Shown: in pieces, positions 23,642 to 35,553 of the stretch
How the letters are laid out: the number at the start of each line of letters is the position of its first letter
Numbering within the stretch: position 1 is the stretch's first letter
Assembly (NCBI GenBank): GCA_013399305.1
Contig: VXAI01000018.1
Coordinates: 593,735 to 657,734 of the forward strand
Length of the DNA: 64,000 bases
From: Rostratula benghalensis
Lineage: Eukaryota; Chordata; Aves; Charadriiformes; Rostratulidae
Reading direction: 5' to 3'
Notes under the pieces: generated by a model
Database searches by the model: none
Told to the model about the DNA's origin: nothing
The model's input: the letters and a program-made list of their open reading frames with translations, nothing else
Position numbers and translations under genes: made by a program

Positions 23642-24944
23642 AAGTACCCAGGAGCACATCGCCATCAGCACAGCACATCCATCCCAGAGCATCACTCCCG
23701 CTGCTTGCAAAGGAGCTCAAACTGCACAGCAAAACCAGAAAATGGGGGGGAGAGGGGGGAAAGGAGAAAAATAGTGGGGATCATCCATCTGGTGGCTGAG
23801 GGCGTGTGAGTGGCTTGCCTTTTGTTGGATCCGAAACCCAAGCGCAGACCCTCCAGATCCCAAAAGGCAGCTCTGCCTGGTATTTCTGTTGTTAGGGAAG
23901 GGATTATGATGAGTCACCCTTCAGCAAAAGTTCATGCAGAGAGGATGGGGAGGGGGGGGCGCACACCAGGGAGATTTCCAAACATGGCAATGTTTATTTG
24001 AAATTCAGGCTGAAGCAGATATTCTGAAAGATCTATAGAAAATATTTTCTTGTTATTATGCTTGCTGGCTACTGGATCTTACCAGCGGTCCAAGGAAAGG
24101 GAACTGAGAGTGCTGCAAAGCACAGTGGACACAGGCACAAAAATAACCCCAGCAACGTTGGTCCTTTCCATAATGAGCACTCTCCCAACAGAAGCAGGTA
24201 TTTTACAGGTTGGCCGATTACAACGTGATTATTACCTTTGTTTAACCAGGCCAGATGTTGTGCATCACTTAAACAACTGCCTCCTGAGCTGCAGCCGCTG
24301 CTTTTCTGCACCAGGACTTGTGACCTGAGCTCATGTCATCCCCATCCCAAGCTCAGCAGCAAACCTTTGGCTCCAAGTTATGGAAAACTCAGGTAGGATT
24401 ATTACGGCAAACAGCAGCTACAGACTCAGCATCATTTCTGCTGGGACACACATCCTGGCTGGCTGGGGGAGGAGCGGGTTGGGACACAAGCAGAAGGGAT
24501 GGAGTAACACGCCCCAAAACATGAATTCACCAAAGGAATTAGGACTGCAATTTTCTTTTCCGCTGGGAAAAACCTCTCAGTCCAAAAATGCTCTTTCAGT
24601 GTACCACCTCATGAGCACAAATACAACGTGAGCGAACATCAAGGAGATATTTTGGGCTGAGGTGAAAGCAAGGACTCTGCCGTTCCTGGGTGGGTTCTCT
24701 GCGCCTCCTCAGCTGGGCAGAGGTGGAGATGCTCATGGGGGCAAGGAAGGGGCAGTCAGCATCCCCCAGCCCAGCCAGTCCCTGGGCACTGAACCAGACC
24801 CAAGCCCTCAAGAGGCAGAAGATATGTGAGGAAGGAAGATCTTGGAAAAAGTCTGTATTTCCACCATCAAGACAAGTCACTAACCCGCTTCCAACAGCAG
24901 AAGAGCCGTCACCCAAGCACGAGAGGTGAAGCACAACGCAAGCT

Positions 24945-25305
24945 CCTCGACCCCGGCGTGTGTGTACACACGGCAGAGCCGCCGCACGGGGTACGGCAAT
25001 TAGTCATCCTGCAAACAGCAGTCACGTTGCAATTAGGCTGTGATACCTATAATTACTCCTAATTCATTTAACCAGGAAGTTCACTACCTGATGGAGAATA
25101 ATTACGCGTCAGTGCAGCGTGGTTAACGTACCCGCACCAGACGTGCAACCGCGGGGCGATGCTAAACGAGCTGTTGGTCTGATGAGCTGCTATTTCAACT
25201 TCTGGCAAGCACAGAAAGAAAACCAAAACTTGACAGTGATTGCACGGCAATTCTCAGCTGTCACGGTGGCCTCCTGGCTGCAGGGAACGCCGCAGCATGT
25301 CACAG
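24945..25305. promoter_or_regulatory. CpG-rich patch with TAATTA cores, candidate enhancer
   Basis: Roughly two dozen CpGs fall in about 360 bases, including AGAGCCGCCGCACGGGGTAC, AATTACGCGTCAGTGCAGCG and GCAACCGCGGGGCGATGC. They surround an AT-rich core with GTTGCAATTAGGC, CTATAATTACTCCTAATTC and GAATAATTACGCG. This mixture of CpG retention and homeodomain-type cores is not explained by any repeat I recognise. No exon or promoter elements were identified. Confidence 0.3.
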
Positions 25306-28300
25306 CAGAGGCCCCAAGGTGATGCCTTCTTGGAGGACCTGGTGTTTGGGGGGGGTGTGTGTGTGGCATACCCAGGAGAGGTATTTCCCATCCAAGCTGG
25401 CCCTGTCTCAGCTGGAAACATGAGCCTCACATCCTGCACCCCCTTTTCCCCTCCCCGCTGGGTTGTGTCTGATTCACCACCTTGCAGCCCAGTGACCAAG
25501 TTTGCTCTACAAAATCTTCTCCAGTTTAACATCAATAGATTCCCCCCACACCAGGCACATACACCCTCCACTGCCTTCCTAAATCCGATGAAATTACACG
25601 TACACCTGGTTTTTTCACTGGGCAGAAACACTGGCTGATGCCACACTAAGGAGGGGAGACCATGAGGGGCAGCACCAGGGTGACATGGAGCCCAGTGTCC
25701 AATCTCCCCATGCCCAGGCATGTCTGGGTGGGAGCAGAGCACCCTCACACCAGGCTTTACGCCAGCAAAAGAGCAGCATGTGCTACTGGTTTGCTTGGGA
25801 AAGGAGGTAGTTTCATGCATTCAACCCGCTACCTAAAAATGCAGAAAAACTCCAAAGGCCAACCCCCTCTGGCTCCTGCTACTTCTCCTGACCATAGACC
25901 AAGAGTAAAAATACCACCTTGTGGAAAAACTCCGCTTTCAGCCTCAGGCAGAAAGTGTCAGCACAAGCAACAGCATCCAAACAGGCTAGCGGGGGTGGCT
26001 TTCATGGCTTCAGAGATGGCTGTGGGCTTTCCCCACTGAGACCCCACAGAAGGGGCTTGAGGAAGCCCCAGGAGAGTCTGGCAGGAGCTTGGTGGCTTCG
26101 AATCCATCTCTGCACGCTGCCAACAGCAAAGCCTCTTTGGTGCAGGGCATCCTGCTGCATTTTCTCTTTCCCATGCAGGACTTTCCACGCAAGCAGCATT
26201 TTGTGATCCCACCCGGTGCACAGTGAGGGGGGGGGGGGCTGTGTACTGCTGCTGCTGGACCCACCTGCTCCCAGTCCCACGCTGGGTGATGGGGGGGACC
26301 CTGCTGGGCTGGGAGAGGGAAGAGTGGCCCTCACGGCATTCCGAGGAGGAGGAGGAGGACACATTCCTCCTGTCGGGACCCACAGTGACGTGCCAAACCC
26401 CCTCCATGGAGCAGCTGTCCCCGCCTGAGATACCTTCCCCCTGCAAAGCCATGGCTGGAAGCAGGCACCCAGCAAGGGACAGGGAGGCTTTTCACGCTCC
26501 GTAGGGGAGCCAGGCTCTGCCGATGCAGCGCAGCCCCTCTCTGCTGCCGAGCACTCACCCTTGGCAAAGGCTACACAGACACTTTGGGATTGCTCCATTG
26601 TTTCTGGCTGTGATGGGATGCAGCTGGAGCCCCCAGCACACAGGAGTCCCCCATGCTCCAGCCTCTGCAAGAGTTTCTTGGCCGTGCAAAGGAGGAGCCG
26701 GGTGGCCCAAAGCTGTTGCATCCCCCTCACAGCACATGCCTTTGGGGACCACCACAGCGAGCGGCGATGCCCAGACGGGGGGATGGAAGAGGAGGAGGCT
26801 TCACCCCACCCGACCGTCACACATGCAAGGGGGACAGAGACATCAGCTGTGCCCTGCCAGCTGGAGAGGAGGCATGCTGACATATCTGTCTCATGTAGCA
26901 GGAAAAGTTAGAAGAGTAGGGGGGGTGGGGAGAATGAAACCTTCATGACAGTGCACATTTGACCTTGATATTTTCACTGTCGCAGCCAAGGATTAAACTC
27001 TCCTATCGGGTTCCTCTGCCTGGGAGAGCTCCAGTGTCTTCAGCTCGAGCTGCACAGGGGTGTAGGATGTCCATGCAGATGTCAGCAGTGAAGAGGAGAA
27101 AAACCTCACTGGTTTTGGGTTTGCAGCCCCACGGCAGCTTTTGGGGGGCTGCCAGTTAGCTGAGATACAGTGAACATCTCCTGGCCACGCTGCCCAGGCT
27201 GCCCAAATCCGTGTGTTTTCCCTTTCCCTGCAGAGAGATGCTTCCCCGGGACAAGGCTGCAGGAACGTGAAACCTTGCCTACAAACATCTGGGAATTATA
27301 CACAAAAATCTTTCTCCTGGAGCAGGCTTTGCTGCTGGTTGACACCTCGTTGTCTCCTGACGTGGCCCCGCGGCCACTGAGGTTGGACCCACAACCACTG
27401 CAGGCAGCTGATGTGCCATGGCCATTGAGAAAGGGAGCAAACTGTGGCTGTTCCAACTGCAAAGGCAGCTCAGGCTCAGCCTGGAGTCAGCTTTGGCATT
27501 GAGGGTGAGGGTGTCATCACCTGCAATTTAACAGTGGCCAAAAAAGCGTGCTGGGGATACAGTTTTCCCATCCTGTAACCTTCCCTTCTCTGTGCCTTCC
27601 TCCAGCCACCCTGGCACATCACACCACAGCAAGAGAGCTGCTGCAAAGCCTTCCTGCACAAGACTTTCTGTGCCCCTGGAAGGGCAACTTGAGAAACTGA
27701 AACAGAAAAAGCCATTTTCGATATTTGGAAACTCTAAGATCCAAGCCTTGCTTCCCCTCTGCAAGGCTTCTTTTGGAAACAAAGTAAGACCCAAATGACA
27801 TACCCTAAAAATTGTAAGAGTGGTCTCTCTGATCCTTACTCACAAGGGGCCAGTGGACGGGATGATGCAGAAATGCCCCCTTTGCTTCCTCCACAGCCAA
27901 AATGTGCTGTTTGGTTGAGCTGAAGCAGGAGGATTTGTGAATGTCTCAAATCAAGCCCAAATCAGGGCTTTTCCAGCACAGCCTCCCCTCGAGCTGCCTT
28001 GGAGAGCCTGCACAGCCTGTGCTGTTGATTGCTCATTAATACCAGCTAATTAACACAGGCAATTTCCTGTAGGTGGGGGTCATACCTGTACTTAAACTCA
28101 GGGATACACTTAAGTTTCTTCTTACCCAATGCAGTACAACTAACACAGACTCCTCACCAGAATACACCTGCATCCCCGAGACCTTCACGGATGAACACGC
28201 AGAGGCTGAGGCACGGAGCCTTCTGCTCCTCTCTCCCCTTCAAAGCCCCCATTTGAAGCCAAACTTGACATTTACAGCTGGAAGCAACTGCTAAGAGACA

Positions 28301-28359
28301 GGGCAAAGACGGCAGCTACGGGGAGACCAGGCTCTGCTAACACCTGGGTTATCAGAGGC

Positions 28360-28413
28360 TTTTCCCAGGCTCTCTGCTTTTCCCAGGCTCTCTGCTTTTC
28401 CCAGGCTCTCTGC
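28360..28413 (+). repeat. 18-bp minisatellite, three perfect copies
   Basis: The unit TTTTCCCAGGCTCTCTGC is repeated three times without mismatch (28360-28377, 28378-28395, 28396-28413). On the minus strand the open frame reads a repeating six-residue KQRAWE pattern. As the unit is a multiple of three the frame survives copy-number change, but nothing supports translation. Confidence 0.97.
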
Positions 28414-31325
28414 CCACCCTGTGCCACCGCCCTCCGTGTCACTGCTCGTTTCACGCCTGTCACTTCCTTCCCGACCCCTTATTTTACCAGGAAAGATGGG
28501 AAACGAAAGAAAACCAGGAGCTTTCGGTATCTAGCTGCTGGGCTGCTAAAGTGAGGACGCCATTTAAAATGCCCAAGTTCAGAATACTTTTCTTCTCACT
28601 CCATTTCACAAATGGAAGTTTTCTCCACTTGTAAATTTATTTAAAAATAGACCCACTACCCATTAATTCAACAAGGCTCAAAATGAGATTCTTTTACGTC
28701 TTGCCTTATAAGTCCGTATTTTCAAGAAGTTTATAGCTCAGCAGTGAACACACATACTCTCAACTTCTCCCTTTCCCCCAACTCCTCCCTTAACCACTTT
28801 TAAGCTGTGTGGGAGGTGAAAGCAGGGAATTGCTGCTTCCTCCAGCTTCTAGCCCCCTTCCTCCCCCTCCCCATGCCCCACTGCACCCCAAAAGCCACCA
28901 TGGAGAGCAAGGACACGTACACTCCTCACAGCCTCAAAGAAACCCCCAACAGCAATTGTTAAACTTCTCATAAATAATTTAAAAAAAAGAAAATATCCAA
29001 GAAGGCGGTAGGAGAAAGTTGCTCTATGGCATTTTTCTGGCACCTCCCAGCTTTTCAGGGTGCCCTTACTCCTTTCCAAATGGCAAGGAAAGACAGCAGA
29101 CATCAAAAGGACAGCCTTGGAAACCAAAACTCTTCTGTCATACAGAATAACTCTGGCTTTAGGGTTTCTTCTATCGGATAAATGCTGGATCAGGCACTTT
29201 CGGTCCGCTATGGTCTGCAGGATGCCAACACAGAAGTATAAAGCTGACACCAACTCTGTATTTACAGCTCTGCTCAGTCGGGTGGAAATTCCCCCAGATG
29301 GGCACACCGGATCCAGACCCAGTTTGAACGGACAAAGGGGTCTGGAAGTGCATGGACCAGGGATTAATTATCACCAAATCATGCCCAAAGCAATCCTGGT
29401 CCAGAACAGCCTCAGCTGGACCCATCCTGATGCTGCCCTGAGAAACGGCTCTAAAACTGCTATTTCCTCCTAAAGAAGTGTGTCCCTGGGGGTGTTTGAT
29501 GTCCAGACTTGGCTTTGGGGACAAAAAGGAGTCTTTCTCCGTTTTCCAAACCCTTTAGCCACGCAGAGCGGGGCAGATCAGCACCAGAATGGTTTGATGC
29601 TCTGTGCTGGGGTGATGCACTGCGGGACAGCAGGCATGACGCCGGGTGGAGGGGCTCGCCAGGGGATGGAGGGCTGTCAGCTCTGGCACAAACACAGCCC
29701 TTGGCAGCACCACATACGGAAGGAAAATCCCGTTCAGCTGCAAGCCCAGATGAAGTCAGCAGTTTTGGAGTGGAAATGCAGATTTTGTCACTTCTGAACC
29801 GAGATTTGATGGGGAATGTTGGAAGACTCAGCACCCCAGCAAAATAACCTGGCAGAACTGCATCTCTTGGGGGACATGATGACCTGTGTCCAACATCAAG
29901 GCTACGCAGCGACTGCTGACACCAACCTTTGGTCCCAATCAAGCAAAGCAGGTCCCACAGCTGCACCCGAACCCTGCCATGCTTGTTAGCCCTCTCCATT
30001 CACCCTCCCCAGTTTTAAATTCCCTTGACAGCATAGATTATTTCCAACAACCATTAGGCAGAAAGCAGGATTTAGATCTGCTGGTGATAGTGGCCCCTGG
30101 ACACCAAACACTTGAGTTACAGTATGCGCCGTCATTTTAAACATTCAATTCAGCATCCATATTAATGTCAACACAGAGAGGGCCTGGCATTACTCACTGA
30201 CATGATAAATAATATGTAAAAGCACCAAAAGAGATTTTCCTGGTGGCTCAGTACCTGATTTGTCTTTGAAAATGCAAAAAGATGTACCTCTGCTATAAAC
30301 ATGACTATGGAGCAATGTCTCAGATACAATCAAGAATAGGCTGTACTGGCTTTGGCTTCATGTCTAATGCAAAGTGACACTGGGAATGTGTTTTTCAACA
30401 TCAAAAATGTTCCTTGTCTTCTAATAGGGATGGAGTGGGTTTGTCTGGCCTCATTTCAGCCCTATTCAAACTTGACTGTAACCAGGGTTTGAACTCAGGG
30501 GGTATGGGAAAAATGGAGCAAGGTGGAAGGCACGAGAGGGGATGAAAGACTAAAGGAAAAACTGTGCAAAAGTGCTGTGGCTGTTCAGTGACAAGTTTGT
30601 CTGGGGTCCAAGGGATATGGGTTGGGAAAAGCACAACAGAAAAGGAAAAGGAGAGCCCACACCTACCTACAGTGCCTGGGCTCACCTTCAGGGGTAAAAT
30701 ATCACCTTTCTAGGAGGAATCATCCAAAAACCAGCATCTCAATGGCCAAACTCTGTTCCCTGCCATGTATCAACTTAACTCTTTTATTTTGGCTTCCCAA
30801 GAGCGAGTTACCCCCAACAGAAACTGCTGCTATCAGTGGGAAGCTCCCAAACCAACGCTGCAAACAGCTCTGGCGTGCGAATGCCTATCCTGTCATAACC
30901 AAAATAATTCCATAAATCTTCAGCACCGATGATGCACCCACAGCACACACATCCCAGGGGAGATGGGACCCATCCCGGCACGAACTGCAGAACCCAAAGC
31001 CAGTGCCTGGCTCCTGCCCCGACTGAACCATTCCCTCCCGCCAGCACAAACCCGCCAGCTTTTCACAAAGTAAGATTTTTGTAGGATGCGCACAAGATGA
31101 TGAGTCAATAGAATTTGATTATAAGATTAATATTGAAGAATGTGCTCATTAACCCCGCTGCTCACAATGACAGGATGTGTTGCCAACTTTCTGACAAAGA
31201 AACGCAGGAAATAATTTAGTGACTAACTACATGGAGAATTGCATTACTCCGGTATGCTCCCTGTATCCCAGTGTGTAAACATCCCTAACAGCACAGGAAT
31301 TTTCCTTCCAAAAAAGAGGCACAAG

Positions 31326-31515
31326 CTCAGCCAGAGTTGTGCCATTTGCTTGTTGGGATGCTTTCTTCTTGTTGCTTTTCCTTTCCAACACTAGTCATTA
31401 GACATCTCCTGAGAACTAGACATCTCAGCCAGATTTGTGCCATTTGCTTGTTGGGATGCTTTCTTCTTGTTGCTTTTCCTTTCCAACACTAGTCATTAGA
31501 CATCTCCCGAGAACT
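31326..31515 (+). repeat. 98-bp tandem duplication, two near-identical copies
   Basis: Copy 1 spans 31326-31423 and copy 2 spans 31424 to about 31515. Both start CTCAGCCAGA and run through TGTGCCATTTGCTTGTTGGG and CTTTCCAACACTAGTCATTA to GACATCTCC. I count two differences over about 92 compared bases (GAGTTG versus GATTTG near the start, CCTGAG versus CCCGAG near the end). The low divergence implies a young duplication, far younger than the CR1 copies around it. Confidence 0.95.
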
Positions 31516-34500
31516 GGGGTTTAACCAGAATTTAACTTGGGGTGGAGTCCCCAGATAATTTTAAGCAAATACATATTTTCAGTGCCTACTCCTGGCTGAA
31601 CTTTATATTGTATATCTGGGTTTTACACAGCAGCTGACACGCTCCACCCCGGAGTCGGCTGCACTTCAGTCACCAGCATCTCTGAAGGCTTTGGGAAGTG
31701 ATCTGGAGTTTCTGGAGAACAGAAGCACTGCACGTGAAGCCAGGGGACTTGGCTGGGGCTTCTCCAGTACCAGATAAGACTGAATGAGATGGCCACATCA
31801 GCGATGGGTGTTAGCCTGACTTAAGGCAGATGGGTTTGTCTTTGCTGCCATAGGAAATAGAAAAGAAAACCTCATTCCGGCAGAACAGATCACTCGTGTC
31901 AGTCACCTTTTAAGATGCCAATTTGCTTTTTCCTGTCTGTATTTTTAATTCTCGGGTACCACAGCAAGTCAATAGTTCAAGGCTGCAAAGTAAGTTGCTT
32001 CAAGTCAAATATTCAATTGTTATTAGATAACTTTGCCTCCGTTCAGCTGTGTGTGTAGGTGGGTTGCCAGGTTATGCACAGCACATAACGCCTGAAATTA
32101 CATTTCACAGGGTGGAGAAAACTCTCCACTGCAGATAGCCAAGAACTGGATTTATGGGTTTGGGTAGGATAATACCAACCTAAGAAGACAGAGAGAGGAA
32201 GAAGAATATAAAACCACTTCTTTTCCAGTTTCTCATCTTCTTCCTGAGGACGTCAGCACTGTCCCATCCAATATCATATCCTGTTCTTGTTGTCATAAAT
32301 CTGCCCAGTACCAGCCCATCACACAGACCCTACACCACCCAGGAGATAATCTCATTTGAATTGGGAAGCTTCACGTGGTACTATTGATCTCTGCTAATTA
32401 ATGCTGTAGCTCGAGCTAGCCATGCTCCTGGCTTCTCCCTCACAGTCAAACAGCAACAATTTGAGGAGTTTCTGCTCATCCCCTCTGCAAACAGGGAGTT
32501 TGGAGTAGAGCAACTTTTAGATGCAAGGTCTTTGCTTGGATTTGCTCCACGTTGAACTAGAGATAAAAGATGGCAATGGCTTAATCACTCAGGGTGATTT
32601 GGGTTAAGGGGACAGCCACAAGAAATTGTTTCATATGTAAGAGAGACCTTGACCAGGATATTCCAAGCTTCATGCAGTCCCAGCTCTGGGAATGACACAC
32701 ATTGGCTTTCAACCTGCCCGACTCCTGTCAAGCCCACCAAAGGGGCATTTCACCACCTCTCCCCTGGCTCAGGTGCTCTCCAGGAGTAATGTGTGAAAGC
32801 TTTGGGGCAGCATCAAGCATCGTTTTGCACCCCGAGAGTAAAAAACATACTCTGAAAGCCATTAAACATGATGTGGATGGAATGCTCGGGGTTCTTGCCT
32901 CCTCCCATGGGAAAACATGGCAGATGCCAACAGATTTGGGCACCTCCTCTGTTTTTGTGGTCAATTGCTCTTATCCAGCTGAAGATAACAAGTTCTTGGC
33001 CATGTGAAGTTCAGGTCAGAGCACGCACCAGTGTCCATGCCACAAAACTAGACAGTCTTGCTTTTGCTGTGTGCCTCTTGGCCCACGGTGACACTGCTCT
33101 CAGGACAAGTGAGAGCGCTGTCCCTATGGTGACTGAGCCGTCTGAGCAAAGACTCTGCTCAGGAAACTCTTGCACAGTCTGAAATATCTCCACCGATTTG
33201 GTGAGCTTGCACGTGTTGAGGCAATTCATTGTAGCACATTTTAACAAAATCAGTGAAAAGGAAATTACTATTCCTGATAGTCCCCAGGTACTAAAGAAGG
33301 ATTAAAAGGAAATAAGAATCACTTGAGGAGTCTGTCCTCGGAAATTATAATCTACACAATTGCTTGTGGTAAGCAAAAACCAGGCAGAAGTTAATTCTCA
33401 GGTGAAATCAGAGCAATCTGCAAAACCAAAACCAAAACCGCTGCAGACTTTCCTGAACCCAAACAAAAAATTGCTGAATTTATGCACAGTGCAATTCCCA
33501 TTAATTTGTTTTATCAACTGACTGGGGAACAACCACTGTCCAACCACCTCTGCTATCTGTTCCACGGGCAAAGGAAACAAGATAGCTACAAGACAACTGG
33601 AGAGCAACAAACCTTTGGAGAGCCTCCATCATCCCTGCACAGCAACACCAACAATGCAGCGTGATTATTTCTGCTGCCCTCAACCCCCTCGGTCCTCCTC
33701 ATCCTCAGCACCACCCCAAGAGCTCAGAGGTCCACAAACACACAGCAGCAGCAAGTTGTTTGTTTTCAAGAACCTTAAAGGTCATTTACAAATTTCTGTC
33801 TCTTGCCTGATGTCAAAAAGCATCATCTGAAGGCGATAGGTGGTGGAGCTGCTGGTGGGCCTTTCCCATGCTCTTCGCTAAATTTGTAAGAAGGGACACA
33901 ACTTCCTAATGTAATTGAGGAAAATGGGAATATAAAGGGGGAGGTACCCAGCCTGGAGGGTCTTCGAGCTCCTCTGGGAGGGAGGCAGCTGGATGCAAAG
34001 CGGTGGGTGAGTGGGGGCACTTTGCCTGCATCTCTGCTTTTTTTGTGAAGAGCTTTTACGGTACTACAAATGTTCAAATGGCCCTTTGCTCCCAGGAACA
34101 TAATTTCTTTGAAACAGGGGAGAATCCACATCTTACGCACGTCAGCCTGCATCTGCCTGCTGACACCAGTCCCTCTGGAGCTGGGATGACTTTTCATTTC
34201 CAAGATCCTAACCGGTGTTGTTCACAACCTCACCTCCTGTTAAAGCTGAAGGCAAGAGGAACATCTCACCAGGTGGGTCAACACTTTCCTTCAATGCACA
34301 AAATCATGTTTCACCCCACTTTACTGCATTTATTTAGGCATTTATTTTTCCTAACGCATGCCACGCTTTACATTTTACAGCGCCAGATATTGTAAAAATT
34401 GTTTACTTCAGTTGAAAACACAGCTCAACTAAAATAAACAGACAAAAGGAATATCTCATTATTTACTGGTAGCTAGAGAAGGTCCATTCACTTTGCAAAG

Positions 34501-34523
34501 CAGTTGGCTGCAGGAAAGCACTT

Positions 34524-34549
34524 AAAAAACAAAACAAAACAAAACAAAC
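34524..34549 (+). repeat. (AAAAC)n microsatellite
   Basis: Four AAAAC-type units after A6, running into C-rich sequence. Confidence 0.85.
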
Positions 34550-35531
34550 CCCACCCCAAAAACAGAAGAATCTCCTTTATCTAAGCTTTGCAGCTATTAT
34601 TTTGATTTTTTTCCTAACCAAACAAATTAAATTAATTTTATTTACAGTATGTTCCATCTAGCCCCCCATCCCAGGTCTTCCTAAATTGCTTAGTGACTGC
34701 ACATAGAGAGGGAGAAAGAAGGGGGGGAAAAAAAGCCCAAACCCCAAAGGGAGCAGCTGCTCTCGAGAGAAATCCCGACACAGTTCACACGCAGAATTTC
34801 ATATCTGTGAGGCAACCCAGCTCAATAAACAACAAATTCATCTGGTTCGCCTCTGCTGCCTGGCAATATTTGCACTAAGTCGATGCATTTATTCCCCTGT
34901 TCCTTACTCCTGCAAGCAATAAAGGTGGCAGCTCTTCGCTCCACTCACAGAGAGAGTTGCCAGCTAAATAAAACACTGTTATTAAAAAAAAAATAATAAA
35001 AAATTATATATTCAGCCTGAGGATCCTTGTTTTTGTGTGTCCATTGGTTAAAGGCTACCTCCACCCATAGCCCAGCGCTTGCCAAAGAGGCAGCTCCCAG
35101 TCTGGGCATCAGCATCCAACCTGCTCTGATCAACCCCTACCCAGTGCATTTCCATGGCAAACCATCTCTTTCTCACAATGCCTGCTCTTAGGGCTTCGTC
35201 ACTTCATGGGTCAACCCAAAGTCTCATGAAGACACCCAAAAAAATCCCTTTAACCCCTACGGTTTGGCATCAGACCACAATTTTTTTTTCAAAATAGCCT
35301 GATCTTACAACAATGATATAACAGGAAAACAAATGAGCTGCTCTGGATCATGGTGACCCAGAGAAGCTGTTACAGGAGCTTGGGAGCTGCTGGTCCCAGC
35401 TCCGGATCCCTGTGAGCTGGAAAACTGTAGTACTGCTGCTGTATCAGATATTTTCATATCTTTGTTCACATCCCACGTTGAGTGAACTGGGGCAAAACCA
35501 GCTTGTGCTTAACATGTATTAAGGCAGAGGG

Positions 35532-35553
35532 AAAAAAAAAAAAAAAAAAAAAA
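35532..35553 (+). repeat. Poly-A run, A22
   Basis: Twenty-two consecutive A with no recognised source element. Confidence 0.95.

Larger units (their letters stand above)
22966..31325. other. Noncoding stretch, no gene seen
   Basis: No supported gene. 23080-23480 is AT-rich with many TAATTA/ATTA cores. A CTCF-like string lies at 23624-23641. 24945-25300 is CpG-rich with TAATTA cores. 26000-26950 is GC-rich and stop-poor, giving the longest open frame of the window (minus, 26002-26883) together with open frames in most other phases; none is recognisable. G13 lies at 26226-26238. An 18-bp minisatellite lies at 28360-28413. 30130-30320 and 31070-31260 are unique AT-rich sequence that could be conserved noncoding DNA. 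Confidence 0.55.

Noticed and set aside
25254..25820. 188-codon minus-strand open frame
   Set aside because: Overlapped by plus-strand frames, no domain recognised, and part of it lies in GC-rich sequence.
26002..26883. 293-codon open frame on the minus strand, the longest in the window
   Set aside because: The region is GC-rich and stop-poor, and most other frames are open too. The product is serine/proline/glycine-rich and low in complexity, with no recognisable domain. Chance is the simpler explanation.
29460..29999. 179-codon minus-strand open frame
   Set aside because: No recognisable homology, and overlapping open frames lie on the opposite strand. Treated as chance.
31274..31300. TGTAAACATCC, the seed region of the miR-30 family
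   Set aside because: The rest of the mature sequence does not match, and there is no complementary arm within hairpin distance.
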